From Prorocentrum cordatum (Eukaryota > Sar > Dinophyceae > Prorocentrales > Prorocentraceae): a stretch of 32,500 nt of DNA. The translations under genes were made by a program, and so were the position numbers. The notes below the pieces were generated by a model that ran no database searches, was not told the origin of the DNA, and was given only the letters and a program-made list of their open reading frames with translations. Positions 9,601 to 20,229 of the stretch are shown one piece after another. The stretch is from positions 337,137-369,636 of the forward strand of contig CAUYUJ010022548.1 in NCBI GenBank assembly GCA_963575745.1. The letters are read 5' to 3'. Each line of letters starts with the position of its first letter. The stretch's first letter is position 1.

Positions 9601-11934
9601 GCCGAAGTGGCTTCCGACGCCGCGTGTTCGCGAAGGTTGGATCCGTGGTCCGCGCAGTTCGTGGAGTCGAACCCCGACTTGGATGCGTCGGAGGCGGTCG
9701 CCTTGTTGGTCGCCGCGAACGCCAGCGCCAGGGAGGAGACTCTCGAGATCGAAAAGCGGAACGGGTACGTGAGAATGTTCTTGACGGAGCGCACCAACAT
9801 GAGGAAGGCCGTCGACATCGAGGGCCTCAACCAGTTCCTCGTGGGGGAGCACGTGAAGATTGATCAGACCATCGCGCGCTTGGCGGACTCTAGGTTTCGG
9901 GGGGGTCGACCAGGCCGGCGTGCTGCTCAGCCCGAGGCAGCGGCACAGAGGAGGACACGCAGGAAATCATTATGGAATTGGTTCTTTTCGATGAAGACGC
10001 ATGGCCAACCTATTGGAGATCAGGTCAGCCAATCCGAGCTTGCACGCCAATATCGACTTGCAAAGAATGACCCGACGCAGCTTCAGGAGATCCATGACTT
10101 CATCCGACAGCGCGAAGCAGACGAGCAGGCAGACTTGGCAGTCCGAGGGCGTGCAGCTGAGGCTGGCGGGGCGCAGCTGGGTGATCTCGGACCCAGCGCT
10201 GGCGGTGCGATGGTCGTTCACGAGCTCCCGAACCTTGCAGCGATGCCCTTGGTTGAAGCAGCTCGCCAGCACGAGATCGTCAAGTCCGAGTGCAAGCAGG
10301 AGAGGCGGCTTATCTTGAAGCAGGAGGCCGACGACCTGGAGCTGATCAACGCTGACCAAGAAGGGCTTGGAGGTGCTGCCCTTCGTTCCACGGCTGAGTC
10401 TTTACCTGCCTTGTTCAATGATGAGTTCGGTGGCCGCGTTGTTCACGTTGGTGGGACAAGCGCCCCAGGGGAGCTGCATCACGTGGAGGTCCGTTTCCCA
10501 GAGGCGTTCTCGATGGCGAAGGCGATGACCTCTGCGTCCTCGCGTGGAAGGAGAGACGTTGGCACCGTTCGGCAGGCGTGCTTGAAAGCATGGGGTCGTT
10601 ACGGCCAGATGGTATGCCCGATCCCCGACCCTACAGTGGATGGCCCGATCAGCAAGAAGCCACCAGTGAAGCACAGCGTGTGCTATCATGCGAACAGGTG
10701 CCTCTGCGGCCTGCGGGGGGCAAGGACGGCGAAGGCTTACCTCGAGATGTTCGCGAGTTCCAAGATTGAGTTCCCGAAGAGCGGTGGCGGCCAGAAGTTG
10801 CTCTTGTCTGGGGATGCGGTCGGCCTGTTTGTCGGGAAGACTTCCTGGCAGGACGCGGAGGGGGCGCTTGTCATGCGTCTCGCGCACGTCAGTGACGTCG
10901 CGTTGAGTCCAGGACACCTCGGCTTTCTCGAACTGCGGCCTCTGGACATTGCCAAGGTGAACGCCATGATCCGCATCGCCGACAACCCCCCGGACTTGGA
11001 GCGTGACCCCGCAGAAGTGTGGCTGCTCTCTTGTGACGCTGCGTTTACTGATTGGGGCTGGGTGGATAGCCTTGCAGATGACCTGGAGTGGTGCCTCGCC
11101 TGGTTCGACGTGGTGAGCTCTGGGGCATTGATCGGCGCGTTCCAGCCCGACAGGGTGCTCGTGAAGATGCGAAGTACCCGTCTCCACAAGCTCTTCAAGA
11201 CGAAGAGGGCAGGACACGCGCCCAAGAAGGTGAAGCTCGACGAGCTCGGGAAGTGGGCCGCTGGCGTGGTGCCAGGGAAGGACGGTGAAGACGGCGATGG
11301 ATGTGAAGGTGGACCCCCTGACGATGGCGGAGGCGCTGTTGGCGGTGAGGGGCCCGACGACAAGGGGGAGGGCGTAGACCTTGAGAAGGCGCTCGAGGCC
11401 GTGCTGGAGGAATGCGAGGAGCAGAGCGACGCTGCTGACGCTGGCGGCGACGACGACTTCGACGAGAAGTCGAGCTCGACTTCGTCTTCTTCGCCCTCGA
11501 GCTCGAGTTCGAGTGCCACAAGCAGCGGCGAGGAGGCGGACGAGGACATCGTCGACGACAAGAAGCCTCGCGTAAAGCGAGTCGGCCGCTTCCCGAGGGC
11601 GGTCTTCGAGGAGCTCGAGGGAGGGAAGGAATCGTATTTGCGACTGTCCCAAACGAAAGGTGCCGACTGGTACGACATGAGAGCAGCGCGTGCAAAGTGC
11701 ACGGCGACGAAGAGCAAATCTTGCAGGAGATCTAGACCCATCGGTCTATTGTGGGGATGGCTTTCTTTTGATTGCCATGGATATCGAGACTATCATCGCG
11801 ACTTCGAGCCGTCACTCGAAGATCGCACTGCTGCCAGGCTCGACTTCGACGAGGTCGAGGACGCGGAGGACTGGTGGGAGGCAGAGTTCAAGGACGGGTC
11901 GGACCGCTTGTCCGAGCCGTTGGACGTGTTGTGA
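6650..11934 (+). CDS. Gene A: large dinoflagellate-type protein, possible transposase-like core (3 exons)
   Basis: Exons 6650-6866, 7283-7838 and 8211-11934 join in phase (4,497 nt) to give about 1,498 aa ending at TGA 11932-11934. All junctions are GT-AG. The start at 6650 follows an in-frame TGA at 6590. Exon 1 is an Ala/Glu/Asp-rich run, so the true start could also be in exon 2 or in an unseen upstream exon. Visible features are D184 in RPDETPMK; SDGDAS with D306/D308; C331-x2-H334 (CTIHRIN); a lysine/tryptophan segment near 842-895 faintly like an HMG box; C1082-x-H1084-x3-C1088-x-C1090; and an acidic, Ser-rich stretch at about 1306-1380. The last 50 residues include RPIGLLWGWLS. The D, D and C-x2-H order recalls RNase-H-fold transposases of the hAT/MULE kind, but no third catalytic acid could be assigned. 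Function is unknown. Gene B follows 1.1 kb downstream on the same strand. Confidence 0.7.
6867..7282 (+). other. Intron 1 of gene A (416 bp, pyrimidine-rich)
   Basis: The donor is CCAG|GTCTGG and the acceptor is CATGCCCAG|GTTGC, phase 1. The interior is strongly C/T-rich with many CCCTCC motifs. Removing it joins codon G73 and leaves the frame open. Confidence 0.75.
7839..8210 (+). other. Intron 2 of gene A (372 bp)
   Basis: The best phase-consistent donor is AAACG|GTGTGC, with acceptor GCTTCCCCAG|GTTCCC, phase 2. A donor at TGCTGG|GTACAA was considered but breaks the frame with a canonical acceptor. The second half of the intron is G/A-rich. Confidence 0.65.
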
Positions 11935-12560
11935 ACTGGCAGCTTTGTCTTGCTGCGCCGCGTCTCAGGCTAGGTGCCCGCTTCGAACAACGACTGGATG
12001 TGGGCACCAGGAGTCTGCAAGGCTGCTCGCCTTCCCCCCTCCTCCTGCACCTCCTCATCCACCTCCTCTCCATCTCCCTTCCCTCCCCCCTCTTCTGCCC
12101 CCTACTGCGCCCCCTCATCTCCCTGCCACCCTCCCCTCATCGCACACCCCCGTCATCGCCCGCCCACCCCTCCTCCATTCCCCCCCTCTGCCAACCAACC
12201 CGCCCCGACAGGCAACTAACATCCCGTACTCTGAAAGCGTGCTCCTTGGGGGGAGGGCCAGGGAGGGAAAGGCGAGAGGGAGGAGGAGTGGTGGGAAGTG
12301 AGACGAGGAGACGGGTTTTGCGAGCGAGGAGCTGCTGGGCGCATTTGTCCCTCGCCGCTCAGGGTCAGTAGCAGACCTCGGCTGAGCTTATGGGTCGCTG
12401 GCGGGAGTCATAAGGACGGCGTCGGGGAGCTATCCCCCCCCCCCCCCCCCCCCCCGATGGGGCCGGGGGGAAGGGGGATAAAAAAGTATCCCAAACCCAT
12501 AAAAAGTTATCCCAAAACAGAAAAAGTTATCCCACCACCCCCCACCCCCCTATAAAGTTA

Positions 12561-12596
<36 letters not shown>

Positions 12597-13038
12597 AGGG
12601 GAACCTCATCCCCCCCCTTCTGGAGGAGATATCACGCTATCCTGCACCGTATCCCTGGCGCGGGAGGGTGACAACTTCGGTGGCGATCACCTCGTGGGTC
12701 GTGCGAGCCCGCCTGTACCTTCCGACCGCACTCCAGCTGCCGCTCTCTCACGCCTCAGTCGGGGGTAACATTGTTGTCTTAGGGCGCTGGGAAAACTCAT
12801 AGGGGCCACCCATTTGGCTTCTTGGGCCATGTTGGCCACCCTGGAGCAGCACGGGCCGTCCACGGGTCGATGTCGGTCAGTTGCTTCGTTACCAGGTGTT
12901 GGGTGCTTGATCGCCAGCTCGCCCTCCAGGCCCATCATCATTCTTCGTCCCGTTGCCATTCTGACTCGAGGTTTTCGCAAACGCATTGCAACTCCCTCTC
13001 GGTGAAACGCATTACCGACGTCGCTGTTCGGCCCAGCA
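11935..13038. other. Spacer between genes A and B
   Basis: No gene is seen. Bases about 12010-12230 are C/T-rich and intron-like in composition. Bases 12434-12595 hold C-runs and a short tandem repeat. The sequence before gene B includes a CAG at 13034-13036, which could serve as a trans-splice acceptor just before the ATG. Confidence 0.5.
12434..12595. repeat. Poly-C runs flanking an AAAAGTTATCCC minisatellite
   Basis: A run of about 22 C, then four spaced copies of (A)AAAAGTTATCCC near 12480, 12500, 12521 and 12552, then a run of about 33 C. The lengths of these C-runs may be unreliable in the assembly. Confidence 0.8.
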
Positions 13039-16000
13039 ATGAAGAAGGGCGCTGCCTCCAGTTCGGCCCCCCACCAGGGATCGAAACGGCCCGTGGAGAC
13101 GGCATTGGCGGCCAAGAAGAAGGCGAAGAAAGATGTGAAAGGCAGTGGTGACAGAGGGGGCGCTGAGCTCAAGTGCAGGATCCGTGTCTGTGGGGCCAAG
13201 CACGAGCCTGACGGGACGTGGGGGCAGTGGCAGCAGATCCTCAAGCCGAGCGGCAAGGTCGAATTGGAGGCGATCGGGGACCGCTGCTTCCCATGCAACA
13301 TCGTCTTCCGCTCGAGGGAGATGGACGGGTCGTGGGAGGAGGTAGCAGGCGAGGTCAACGCGAACTCCGAGAAGGCGACCCAATGGCAGGTGGAGCGGCG
13401 CTACGCATGTGGCGGCGTGCAGAAGCATTGGTTCCCGTCAGAGGTGAAGTCGCAGACGCAGCAGGGCTTCTGCGTCAAGCTCAAGCTACGTGGGTACACT
13501 AAGGAGCTCTTCCTGGACAGCTTCAAGGCGAGCCACGAGTCACTGGGCTACAAAGTCCAGCTCTTGCCAGACCCCAGCGGCGACAAGTACCAGGGCATAC
13601 TAGTCGTGGACGACGGGACGATCCCGAAGACTGGGCTCGTATACGTCAGGTATTTAGACATCAACGCCCTACTCGCGGAGTTCAAGATGGAGCCCGAGCA
13701 GCAGGTGCGCGCAAAGCAGGGGAGCGAGGTTCACGCCTACTTGACAAAGCCAGTGAAAGCGGGCGGCATCGAGGACCCGATTGCGAAGGCGCTGCGGTTG
13801 AGCGCGATCCAGCCCAGCGATTTGCGCCTTCGCCTCGAGGGCCTCGCAGAGGGCAAGCCTTCAGAGGAGCTTGATGATGGTTTGCCTGTGAGCCAGGGAG
13901 ATGAATCAGATGGAGCTGATAACGCTGGAACTGTCGTGGCATTCGCCGCAGGTCCGTCGCTTAACAGCGCCGCCAGCTCCTCGGGATCTCCGTCGACGCC
14001 CAACCCGCTCAAGAGGTCCAAGACTGAGAAGAGCGGCACCGAGGCAACCGTCATTGATTCAGGCGATCCGAAGTCCCCGACGACTGCCAAGATTAATGCG
14101 ATCAGCCTCGACGATATCATCAACGGGGTTAACAAGTCGCAGAAGATCAGGCGCTTCAAGGAGTACATGGACACTGTGAAGTTGGCGGCAAAGGCCTTGC
14201 AAGAGCCGAACAGGCAGAAGGAGCTCGCGAAGGTGTCCAGGATGGAGACGGCCTACACCTTGATGACCACGGCCGTCGCATTCGCCATTCCCCAGAACAT
14301 CCTCACTTGGGAGCAGGAAGAGTTCGCTGGCAAGGTCAGCAGCATGATGAAGTACGGGATCATCTTTACGACCAAGCAGCAGGAGGCCATGGCGGAGCGC
14401 ACCTTGCAGAAGACGTCGACGCGCGCCTGCGAGACGATGGGCGGCGACGACTGGGAGGCATCCTTGGATCTGGTCAAGGTCTGGGCCCCAAAAGATGGAG
14501 CACCTTGTGAAGAGATGTTTCCGACGTTTAGGCAATCGGGCTTCTGAGTGTTAGGTCTGTTCGGTTTGGGCCCGATTCTGGAATCTCACGTTTGTTGGTT
14601 CCTTGGGAAGTATCCAGAGGGCTCCGCGGCCGCTTCGCCACCTCGGGTCTGGGCCCTGTGCACGCAGAATGGCGGACTTAGCGGGGTCTGTCGGGGAGGG
14701 GAGCTCGGGTTGCGTGAGTGACTTGGGAGGTCTCCGAAGGGCCCCAGGGAAACCTTGATCCGAAGTATGCACGTCCCGTTTCTGTCTTTGAGCTTTCAGC
14801 GTTGCCCGAAGATCGCCGTCAGCAGCGCGGACGACTTTGACGGGATGTCCCCCTCTTCTTCGCGACGTGGGTGCACCGCCAGACGAGATGATTGAGGCGC
14901 AGGTCCGACTGGCGGCGCAGTACATCATGAAGCCCTTGATCGAGCTCGCTACCCACGGCAACCACATAGAGGTCAAAGACATCCTGGACAAGCTCGCCAC
15001 ATCTGTTCTTGAGGTCAAGGAGAACTGCGCCCAGGGCCTCGTGCAGGCGGCGATTGACATTGCCATCTGTTTTCGGGGAGTCGCACACGTCTTGGATATC
15101 GCGGACGTGGAGAACGCCACGGACTTCAAGGACCTGGTCTCGGGGGGGCCCAGTGAGCAGTCGACTTCGTCGATGCGCGCGGAGACCTTGAAGCTGATGT
15201 CGTCGTCCGAGTTCGTGAGGCCGCTGTTCGCCGACGCGTCCAAGAAGACGGATACGCACACCGACACTTTGGAGGCCATGCAGGAGACGGTCGAGGAGTT
15301 CCACGCGGCTGGTGACGAGGTAGCTCGCCAGTGCTGCGTCGCCAAGGCAGTGGGTTTGCTCGGCACCTGGCGCAGGGACGCCAGGACAGGTTGCGACGCC
15401 ATCGTCACGGAGCCGATGTCGCACTTCGTCCAGGAGTTCGCAGTGAAGATCCAGTCCTTCGACTTCCTCGGGTCGGAGGACGACGCGGTGATCGTGGTGC
15501 AGAAGGCGAAGGGCGCGGTTGACATCCTTGAGCAGGTGATCAAGGTTGGCAAGTTCCCGCAGCGCACGCCTGACTGGGAGCTCGCGCTGACGAAGGCGAA
15601 GGAATGTCAACCCCTGCTGTCTTCAAGAGTGTCGGTGGCCTCCTTGGAACCCGCGTTCGGCGCCAGCACTGCCCGAGACGTCCTGACCGACCCTTTGAAG
15701 CGCTCCCAGCTCAATGATCTCCTAACGACCGCGTCGGCCACCACAGATGCTGACAGGCTTCGCACGCTGGACAGCAAGGTGCGCTCAGTCTTGGCTTTGA
15801 CGGCGCAGGGCCTCATCGATAGCCTGGGCGAGACTGACAATGCCGACCTCATCGCGGATGTGACCCCCGCGCTGACTTTGCTCACCCGATGCACCTCCGA
15901 GAAGGGCGAGGCCTTCGGCAATGCGGTCACCCAGCTCCTGACTGCCGCCTCGCAGGTGCGCCCGAAGGTTGCCTGCTGCCTCGTCGAGGATACCAGCGGC

Positions 16001-17124
16001 AAGAAGTCCGTCAACATGAAGCTCCTCGAGGAGGTCCACTCTGGGCGCAAGCTCATCGATAAGCTGAGGCAGGACGTCGGGGACGGCCACGCGCTGAAGT
16101 TCGAGACCCTCGACGGCTTCACCCGCTCCATGACGGCGGTCGTGGAGGAGGGGATCCAGCTGCATTTCGCCACGTTGCGCGCGGAGTTCGGCTCCATCGC
16201 CGACTCGCCCTACGAGCCGAAGGGGAAGGAGAAGACCTCTTTCCGCCAGGTCGCTGGCGGACGCGTGGACGGCGCCGAGGGCACGTGGTCGGACAAGCTC
16301 ACCGCCAAAGACGGCATGAAGAAGCTGCGCTCCACCCTGACCAACACGCTGGCCAAGATCGCGCCGACGGCGTTTGCCTTGGCGAATGGGAAGCTCCAGG
16401 CCTCGATTGCAGGGGCCAGGTCCTCAGGCTCGCCCCATTCAGCTCGGCTGGCAGACCCTGGTGAGGACGACGAGGAGGATGGCAGTGGGAGGGCAAGGAG
16501 GGGAAGGGTGAAGGGCAGGGGGAGGGGGGTGGCACGGACGAGGCGGGAGTGAAGGGCAGGGCGAGGGCAGGAGGAGGGAGGGGCTGGAGGGTCAGGTGAT
16601 AGGAATGGAGCAATAGGGGAGATGAGGGGTGATAGTGGTACATAGGGGAATGGAGAGGGGTGGGCAGGCGCGGGGGCGGGGTGGGGCAAGTAGGATGGGG
16701 CACGGGTAACAAGGAGGGAACGGAGGGGACGGGGGTGATGACGGGGGATGGAGGACGAGGACAATGAGGCGGACGGGGGAGGTCGGGGGAGGACGGGCCA
16801 GGAGGACGGAGGAAGGTTTTTTATTTGCAAGGGGCCAGCGCCGTCGCTACTCAGGTTCAGGCTTTCGCCGAGAAGTTCGGCGTGGCCTCCGGAGACATCG
16901 GCTGGTACGGCGCCTCGAAGGAGCTCGCCGATCTCTCGATGCTCACCGCCCGCGAGATCAAAATCACTTCGATCTTGGTGGCGGTCACGGACCGCGGCCA
17001 GCTGAAAATCAAGATCCAGGGCCAGCGTGAGAAGGCAAAGCAGGAGGGAACCATGGACCGCATCAGCCCTTGCGTGCTCGGTATCATGCGCTGTGCCGAG
17101 GAGGGGCGCGCTCTGCGCGATTAG
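13039..17124 (+). CDS. Gene B: C4-finger, helix-rich dinoflagellate-type protein (3 exons, one frameshift)
   Basis: Exons 13039-14478, 14800-16460 and 16832-17124 give about 1,130 aa if one C of the C5 run at 14849-14853 is ignored. Without that, frame 1 stops shortly after. The ATG at 13039 follows an in-frame TGA at 13003. Residues 16-34 are lysine-rich and bipartite-NLS-like (KRP, then AKKKAKKD). C46-x4-C51 and C83-x2-C86 with W61 and W64 between them resemble a four-cysteine zinc-binding module seen in many uncharacterised dinoflagellate proteins. Residues about 270-360 are Ser/Asp-rich and low-complexity. From about 360 onward the protein is mostly predicted helix with no recognised enzyme motif. 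Nuclear location and nucleic-acid or protein binding are inferences. The frameshift may be a sequencing or assembly error, since codon bias stays strong on both sides, or early decay. Confidence 0.7.
14479..14799 (+). other. Intron 1 of gene B (321 bp)
   Basis: Donor GTCAAG|GTCTGG and acceptor GAGCTTTCAG|CGTTGC, phase 0. The donor resembles that of intron 1 of gene A (AG|GTCTGGG). Reading through the donor gives only a short tail to a stop at 14545. Confidence 0.65.
14849..14853 (+). other. Frameshift site in gene B (C5 run)
   Basis: The coding frame is well supported before the run (KIAVSSADDFDGM) and after it (RDVGAPPDEMIEAQ), but the two differ by one base. Four C instead of five would join them. 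Confidence 0.65.
16461..16831 (+). other. Intron 2 of gene B (371 bp, purine-rich)
   Basis: Donor GACCCTG|GTGAGG and acceptor TTTATTTGCAAG|GGGCC, phase 1. The interior is strongly G/A-rich, the strand opposite of intron 1 of gene A. Joining gives LADPGASAVATQVQ in frame. Confidence 0.8.
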
Positions 17125-17862
17125 TTTTGTTTTGCTTTCGCAGGCTCTCACAGCCAGGTAGACATCAGCATCTGTCTTGCACTCGGCGGATTTTTTGGAG
17201 ACCCAGCGTGCCGAGAGGACGTTTCGTGGCGGTCGTTGTGCAGGGCTTTGTATGTAGGAATTGCGCAAGCTGTACAGAGCTGCCACCCGTGATATGCTGG
17301 CAGCCGCGCTAGCACTTGGCGTTGAGAGCTGCTCGATGAGTCGATGGGGCAACGTGAGGGATCAACGAAGGGCGGAACGGTGGGTCGGTGTCGTGTCGAT
17401 CGCTCCTCCTCCCGAGCATGCCAGACTGCCAGTGCCCCGTAGGTCAAACATAGGTCAGACGTGCGTGCGAGCATGGGGAAAAAAAAGGAGGCGTGCCACG
17501 CGTGTCGGAGGGTGTGCCTCGGGCCAGGCACCGTTCGGACTGCGCTGGGGGTCGGAGGGGGCGGGTGATGTCGGCTAGGAGGGAGGAGAAGGTGGGAGGA
17601 GAGAGATGGGGGGAGGAGGGATGTGAGAAGAACGAGGGCGAGTAGGGACAACGGCCACTACAACAACATACGACCCCAAGCTAGCTTCCATGCTGGTTAT
17701 CTTGCGTCTTGCTAACAGGGATATGCTCGCCCGAGGCGCCCCCAAGATGGGGCATTGGAGTCAACGCATCAACATGGTCATTCACGGCTGGCCTCGTTTC
17801 CAAACCCTTGTTTGCCACGTGTCCGATTGCCCTTATCTACATCTGAAACGTGAGGGACCCCG
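17125..17862. other. Gene B 3' flank
   Basis: Probably the 3' UTR and intergenic DNA of gene B. A purine-rich stretch lies at about 17540-17640. No gene or RNA is recognised. Confidence 0.5.
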
Positions 17863-18716
17863 TGCATGGGGTTGTTCTTGGCCGCCGCTGGGGTATACCA
17901 ATGAAAGTGTCTTTAGTTATCGCGCATATGCATGGCCACCCATGACTTCTTATCCCGCTACGCCGAAACGCAATTAGCACGTCATGACAACGCTGCGACG
18001 CGTTTATAGCATCAGTCTTGGCACGCAGCAAGTGCACATCAACGTAGGAGGCACGGGCAGCGGGAAAGACGAGCGGGCGGCGGGGGCGACGGGGGAGGGG
18101 GGCGATTGCTGGGGGAAGGGTGGTGGTGGCTGTGGGGAGGAGCGGCGTGAGAGCGGACGTGGACAGGACGCGAGGGAGGGTGCAGGGCGGGGAGGGGGGC
18201 AAGGGGTGCGGGCCCAGGGGCGCGCGTCCAAAGCAAGTGTCCACGAGCAACGTCTAGACCGTCCCCGCGCGCGCCCTTGGCTTTCAGATCGGGGGTGGGG
18301 TGTGCGCGTGGGCGGCATAGACGTTGTTCGTGGGTGCTCGGTTTGGGCGCGCGCCCCTGGGCCCGCACCCGTCCTGCCCCCCCTCTTTGCCTTGCGCCCC
18401 TGCCTCGCTGCCTGTCCAGATCCGCCCTCGCGCCGCTCCTCCCCTCCTTCCCCCCCTTCCCCCCAGCCATCGCCCCCTCCCCCGTTGCCCCCGCCGCCTG
18501 TTCGTCTGTCCCGCCGCCCGTGCCCATTCCATTGTTGCGCACTTGCTGCGTGCCAAGACTGATGCTACTAGCGCGTGGCAGCGTGATATGATGTGCGGAT
18601 TGCGCATCACCGTAGCGGAATAAAAAGTTATGCGTGCCCTCCAGTTGCGCGATAAATAAAGACAACTTCAAGGAGATACCCTAAAGGGGGCAAAGAACTA
18701 CCCAAGGGCATGCCCC
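17863..18716. mobile_element. Large foldback element (two ~410-bp inverted arms)
   Basis: Arms at about 17863-18271 and 18304-18716 are reverse complements of each other along their length, at roughly 75-85% by eye, with a loop of about 30 bp. Shared blocks include TAGCATCAGTCTTGGCACGC, AGCAAGTGC, GGGCACGGGC, GCGGGCCCAGGGGCGCGCG, TTATCGCGCA and GGGGTAT. No coding capacity is convincing and no target-site duplication is visible. The right end abuts a 5'-truncated LINE tail. A fragment of the outer end also occurs at 6338-6392. It could be a non-autonomous foldback transposon or two inverted copies of a longer repeat. Confidence 0.75.
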
Positions 18717-18720
18717 GCCT

Positions 18721-19183
18721 CGGGTGCTTGCGGCCTCCCTTCGCTCTGTTTGCAACGGTTGGGTCACCACCCGACGGTTTCCGAGGGCGGGGATTTGGCG
18801 CTTCATTTTGGGCTGCCCCGCGGGAGAAGACAGCATAGAGCATTACGCTGGCTGCCGGTGTTTTCACCGATTATGTCAGCGCCACCTCGGTCTCAGCATG
18901 CCTCCAAAGCCGCAGTGCCTAGAAGATTTTCTGGGCGTAACCCCCTACCTCCCAGCTCTTCCAGCAGTATACCCAGCAGGGGAGGTGCGAGCAGCATGCA
19001 CCTGTTCTGCGAGCCCTTGGTGTTTTCGCGCTTTACCGCGCGCGCGGCAGTGCGCGCCACGGTTTGTGGCAGCCTCTCGCTGTGCAGGAGGCTTTTCCCA
19101 CATTCGTGAGAGAGGCAGCCCAAAGCCACCCCAAGGCGTTTTTCCTCGCACTTGCACGCAGGAGGCCCCGCGGTGTGCAGTGA
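18721..19183 (+). pseudogene. Second LINE ORF2 tail, 5'-truncated, one frameshift
   Basis: One frame from about 18724 reads SVCNGWVTTRRF, then a Cys/His segment with GCPAGEDSIEHYAGC, then HLGLSMPP and LEDFLG. This is the C-terminal zinc-knuckle region typical of dinoflagellate LINE proteins. After a one-base shift near 18975-18990 (a GGGG run), the next frame reads LRALGVFALYRA, AFPTFVREAAQ, SHPKAFFLALARRR and stops at TGA 19181-19183. The polymerase domain is missing because the reading ends at the foldback arm. It is a different LINE lineage from the 3530-4790 copy, with a different knuckle spacing. Confidence 0.65.
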
Positions 19184-19440
19184 GGTACCTGTCGCAACGG
19201 CGGGTCTGGTTTCTTTTGGATTGGATGTTCCCTCCTCCTCCGTTCATGCCCCCTCCCTGCCTGTCTCAGCGCGCGCATGTCATTTGTTCATTGTGCCGTT
19301 TTCGTTCGTCAGTGTGTGTGTATATATATATATAGGCCCACTCTGTGGCACAGCAGCTTCGCAACATGTCTCCTTTCTTCTCATTCGCCTCGGCGCTCTG
19401 TTTCTTGTTTCTCTTTCCTCCCTCCCCCCCGCGGGCGGGG
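19184..19440. other. Probable LINE 3' tail with a (TA)n tract
   Basis: Untranslated-looking sequence after the LINE stop, with a TG/TATATATATATA microsatellite at about 19314-19334. No gene is seen. Confidence 0.4.
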
Positions 19441-19535
19441 GCCAAAACATGGAAGGGGGAAATTCCGTACAAAACTTTTGTTTTGTACGGAATTTCCCCC
19501 TCCCCTGTTTTTGGGTTTGTTCCCGGGGGTCTCCG
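19441..19535. repeat. Near-perfect hairpin
   Basis: A perfect 21-bp stem (19455-19475 and 19480-19500, beginning GGGGGAAATTCCGTACAAAA) closes on a TTTT loop. Weaker pairing extends outward through CCAAAACATGG on the left and CCTGTTTTTGG on the right. It may be a small MITE, or a transcribed hairpin if expressed. Confidence 0.85.
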
Positions 19536-20229
19536 CCTCTGCTTTGCTCGGTCGCAATTCGGTGCGCCGCTCGCTTCGTCTTATTAGTTGTATATGATAT
19601 CCTGGGTTGCCCAGCCCGCCTCGCTATGATACGAATACGGGGCATGTTTGTATCATTGTTGTCTGCTGTCGCCTGCCTCTCTCCTTGTTTTCTCTCGCTT
19701 CGCTTGCGGTGCAGCGGTTATGTGTGCGCCCAGACTGCCGAGCAGTCGGGCGATGACCTCTGCGGTAAATAAGCCTGCCCCACCGCGCAGCGCTCCATTC
19801 CCAGGGTGCGCGCGATGGCTCGCCTATTGCAGGTTGGCTTGAACGCTGCTCCTGGCGTTTGGCTGGGCTCTCTCGTCCCGTTCCTCCCCTCCTCTTCCTC
19901 ATCTTCCTCTCTTCCTCCGTTCTGACAGTTTGCTGGTGCATCCTGTCGGCACCAATGGGGCGGACAAATCGTGCCCCCCCGGAGCCAAAGGCGATCCACT
20001 TTTTTGCGTGCCCAGTGCCAGTCGCTGTTCAGCCTCAGCTTGCTGACCATGCTGGCGTACTCATTGTTCGGGTACCTGGGCAAGGAAAGCCTCCCAGAGG
20101 GGCCGCAGATTTCCCTGTTTCGTGCCCCTGGACGGGCCCCTTCTCCTCTCGTCTCGCTTCTTGCCCGAGCAAAATATCACGCGTTTAAAAACGAATGTGC
20201 GCGGAGCTGCGGCGAGAGCCAAATTTCTC
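19536..20229. other. No recognisable gene
   Basis: A T/C-rich stretch followed by an acceptor-like TTCTGACAG near 19928, but no supported exon. Confidence 0.4.

Noticed and set aside
12804-12828. Possible relic of the dinoflagellate spliced leader (CCATTTGGCT)
   Set aside because: About ten matching bases with one base missing and a wrong end; within chance for this window.
14837-16552. Separate gene starting near 14837
   Set aside because: The reading continues smoothly from 14800 and from gene B's first exon once one base in a C5 run is skipped, and its tail past 16460 is purine-rich intron.
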